The position numbers and the translations under genes are program-made. Below are positions 63,701 through 64,000 of a DNA stretch of 64,000 bases, in pieces; positions within the stretch are counted from its first letter, which is position 1, and each line of letters begins with the position of its first letter. Below the pieces are notes generated by a model. It saw only the letters and a list, made by a program, of their open reading frames with translations, was not told where the DNA came from and did no database searches. This DNA is from Piscinibacter sp. (GTDB lineage Bacteria; Pseudomonadota; Gammaproteobacteria; Burkholderiales; Burkholderiaceae_C), in the NCBI GenBank assembly GCA_019635485.1, contig JAHBZL010000012.1, forward strand, positions 1-64,000, written 5' to 3'.

Positions 63701-64000
63701 CTGCGCGCGTCGGCGGCGGCCCGGCGGCTGGGCGACGATGCGGCCGCGCATCGGCATGCGCAGGCGGCAATCGAGCTGTTCGACACCGGGGTCGAGCCGC
63801 TCGGGCTGTATCGCGCCGAGGTCTGGCTCACCGCGGTGCCCGCGCTGCGGGCGGCTGCGCCGGCACGGGCCGACAGCCTGCAGGCCACGGCGCTGCGCTG
63901 GCTGAACGAGACCGCCGGGCAGCGGGTGCCGGCGGAGTTCCGCGACAGCTTCCTGCACCGCAACGAGGTCAATCGCGAACTGCTCGCGCTCGCCGCGCGC
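60734..64000 (+). CDS. SARP/BTAD-type transcriptional regulator with ATPase and TPR-like region, partial
   Basis: Open from ATG 60734 to the window end (1089 codons, no stop). Residues 1-85 form a winged helix (LAALLWPASDGVAARNALRQRLFQL), and 95-210 a bacterial transcriptional activation domain (LNEATHRRVIRLHDLRGDRA). An AAA/STAND ATPase follows with Walker A GEAGMGKT near residue 262 and VDDLHFAD, then helical TPR-like repeats to the edge. It is a large AfsR/MalT-like activator. Because it lacks a stop inside the window it is easily missed; the opposite-strand frame is its shadow. Divergent from the cupin gene, which may be its target. Confidence 0.85.
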   Translation, partial: MQLRLAAAPCAALADGSVRELAPIDAALLAWLALEGPTPRARLAALLWPASDGVAARNALRQRLFQLRRLLGADTVTGGTTIALAGGVVHDLDDADNVLGAVGDAFGPELAAWLGLQRERRRERMHRSLAELADLAERAQQWGDALLHAQELLALDPLNEATHRRVIRLHDLRGDRAAALLAFDACERLLKDEVGTGPSAETLALLETLERTPAVQPVDGTRLAPAALLRPPRLVGRDRAWAALLDAAAAGRVALLEGEAGMGKTRLAGDFAQRDPDGTIVVSARPGDAPHASLLRLARAALRCAGDLPPAVRRPLARLLPEFGDPPPGGDEAQAARLLAALEALLAAAVRGGLRQAIVDDLHFADTASAETLLHLAGGDAALAWVFAARPAEWPAGARAAADELLQAGRAVSIPLSPLTTAQIAELVDSLGLPGFDGTALAPRLAQHSGGNPLFLLETLKAMRTTPSPATTLPAAASVAQLVGRRIGQLSPDAVRLARCAAVAGQDFSSELATELLGARPLDLADAWAELEAAQVLREQAFAHDLIHEAALASVPPALARQLHGRIASYLAARAGAPERIAAHWLASAQPDAAAPHLVEAGRRALRALRKSEAAQALARAAELLEHAGDRRGAFDALDTYFAGMPVWDETSRALVERMRALAQTPVEHALAAQHHADLLNRTGDFAGCSAIAEEALQLVEPADAPVLVATLMTYQSGAKLYAGDAAGAAQAMYRAVAVAETGDDEDRLASIVAALGSTLDWAGRAAEALPHHARAMEIRRRGIGPPEVQIATALNCAANRMELGWLEEARPLFEFAERAAASHDLDLGREVPALLVHRARLLLDLGEYTQAVRQLEDALPVIAERMQPWLIGLETIVATLWMRLGQWARARRMAQQALARSDGAIAIYAARARLVAAEVEAALGRPADMQGALDEAERRLRGGGPRVAHQISLARCRWLEPADALALAGRVRDAADATGVPGLVLSADLRASAAARRLGDDAAAHRHAQAAIELFDTGVEPLGLYRAEVWLTAVPALRAAAPARADSLQATALRWLNETAGQRVPAEFRDSFLHRNEVNRELLALAAR

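Noticed and set aside
61637-63958. 773-codon open frame on the minus strand
   Set aside because: It is a GC-rich shadow of the SARP-like gene; its translation has no recognisable domain while the plus strand has Walker A, BTAD and TPR-like features.

Overview
The window is very GC-rich DNA, with GC-heavy third codon positions throughout. It looks like a chromosome segment of a Burkholderiales-type betaproteobacterium: the phosphonate genes and their FadR-type regulator match the Burkholderia-style arrangement. This taxonomic call is an inference from gene content, not from a marker gene. The window has three parts: host genes (1-19257), one apparently complete prophage (19323-58042) and host genes again (58043-64000).

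Left host part. It opens with a truncated IclR regulator and its palindromic operator, an Lrp/AsnC regulator divergent from an AceE-like 2-oxoacid dehydrogenase E1, a YihY membrane protein, a GH128-like lipoprotein and a degenerate response regulator. From 7250 to 19173 lies a full 2-aminoethylphosphonate (AEP) island. The minus-strand operon holds the ABC importer (phnS, phnT, a fused double permease), AEP:pyruvate transaminase phnW, a HAD-IB hydrolase and an FAD amine oxidoreductase. The divergent plus-strand operon holds regulator phnR, phosphonoacetate hydrolase phnA, phosphonoacetaldehyde dehydrogenase phnY, a PhnZ-like HD oxygenase and an EamA-type membrane protein. PhnW, PhnY and PhnA together turn AEP into acetate and phosphate.

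Prophage. A large serine integrase entered the initiator tRNA gene (tRNA-fMet), leaving a 12-bp duplicated core (attL 19323-19334, attR 58031-58042). The tRNA terminator was pushed beyond attR. The early leftward operon (27152 to 19291) is a chain of overlapping small genes plus a ParB-like protein and an HD nucleotidase. A CI/Cro-like switch sits at 27748-28448 with matching operators. Rightward genes run: small regulators, VirE-type primase/helicase, Q-like antiterminator, a hairpin and terminator, iterated repeats that may be cosB, the lambda-type terminase, an unusual eleven-gene cassette that includes a 20-residue tandem-repeat protein, a gpW-like joiner, portal, a protease-capsid fusion, tail genes with a -1 frameshift chaperone, J-like tip protein, holin-like proteins, M15 endolysin and a small opposite-strand lipoprotein. 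It is a siphovirus-type, probably cos-packaging, temperate phage.

Most unusual signal. A 14-bp palindrome, TGCAGACGTCTGCA or a one-base variant, recurs about eleven times at roughly 2-5 kb spacing across the whole prophage, in all three reading frames. I found no copy in the host flanks. It may be a parS-like site for the phage ParB-like protein, or a stoperator-like system.

Right host part. It holds a beta-lactamase-fold serine hydrolase lipoprotein, a VOC protein, a cupin, and a large SARP-like regulator (BTAD, ATPase and TPR-like regions) that runs off the window end.
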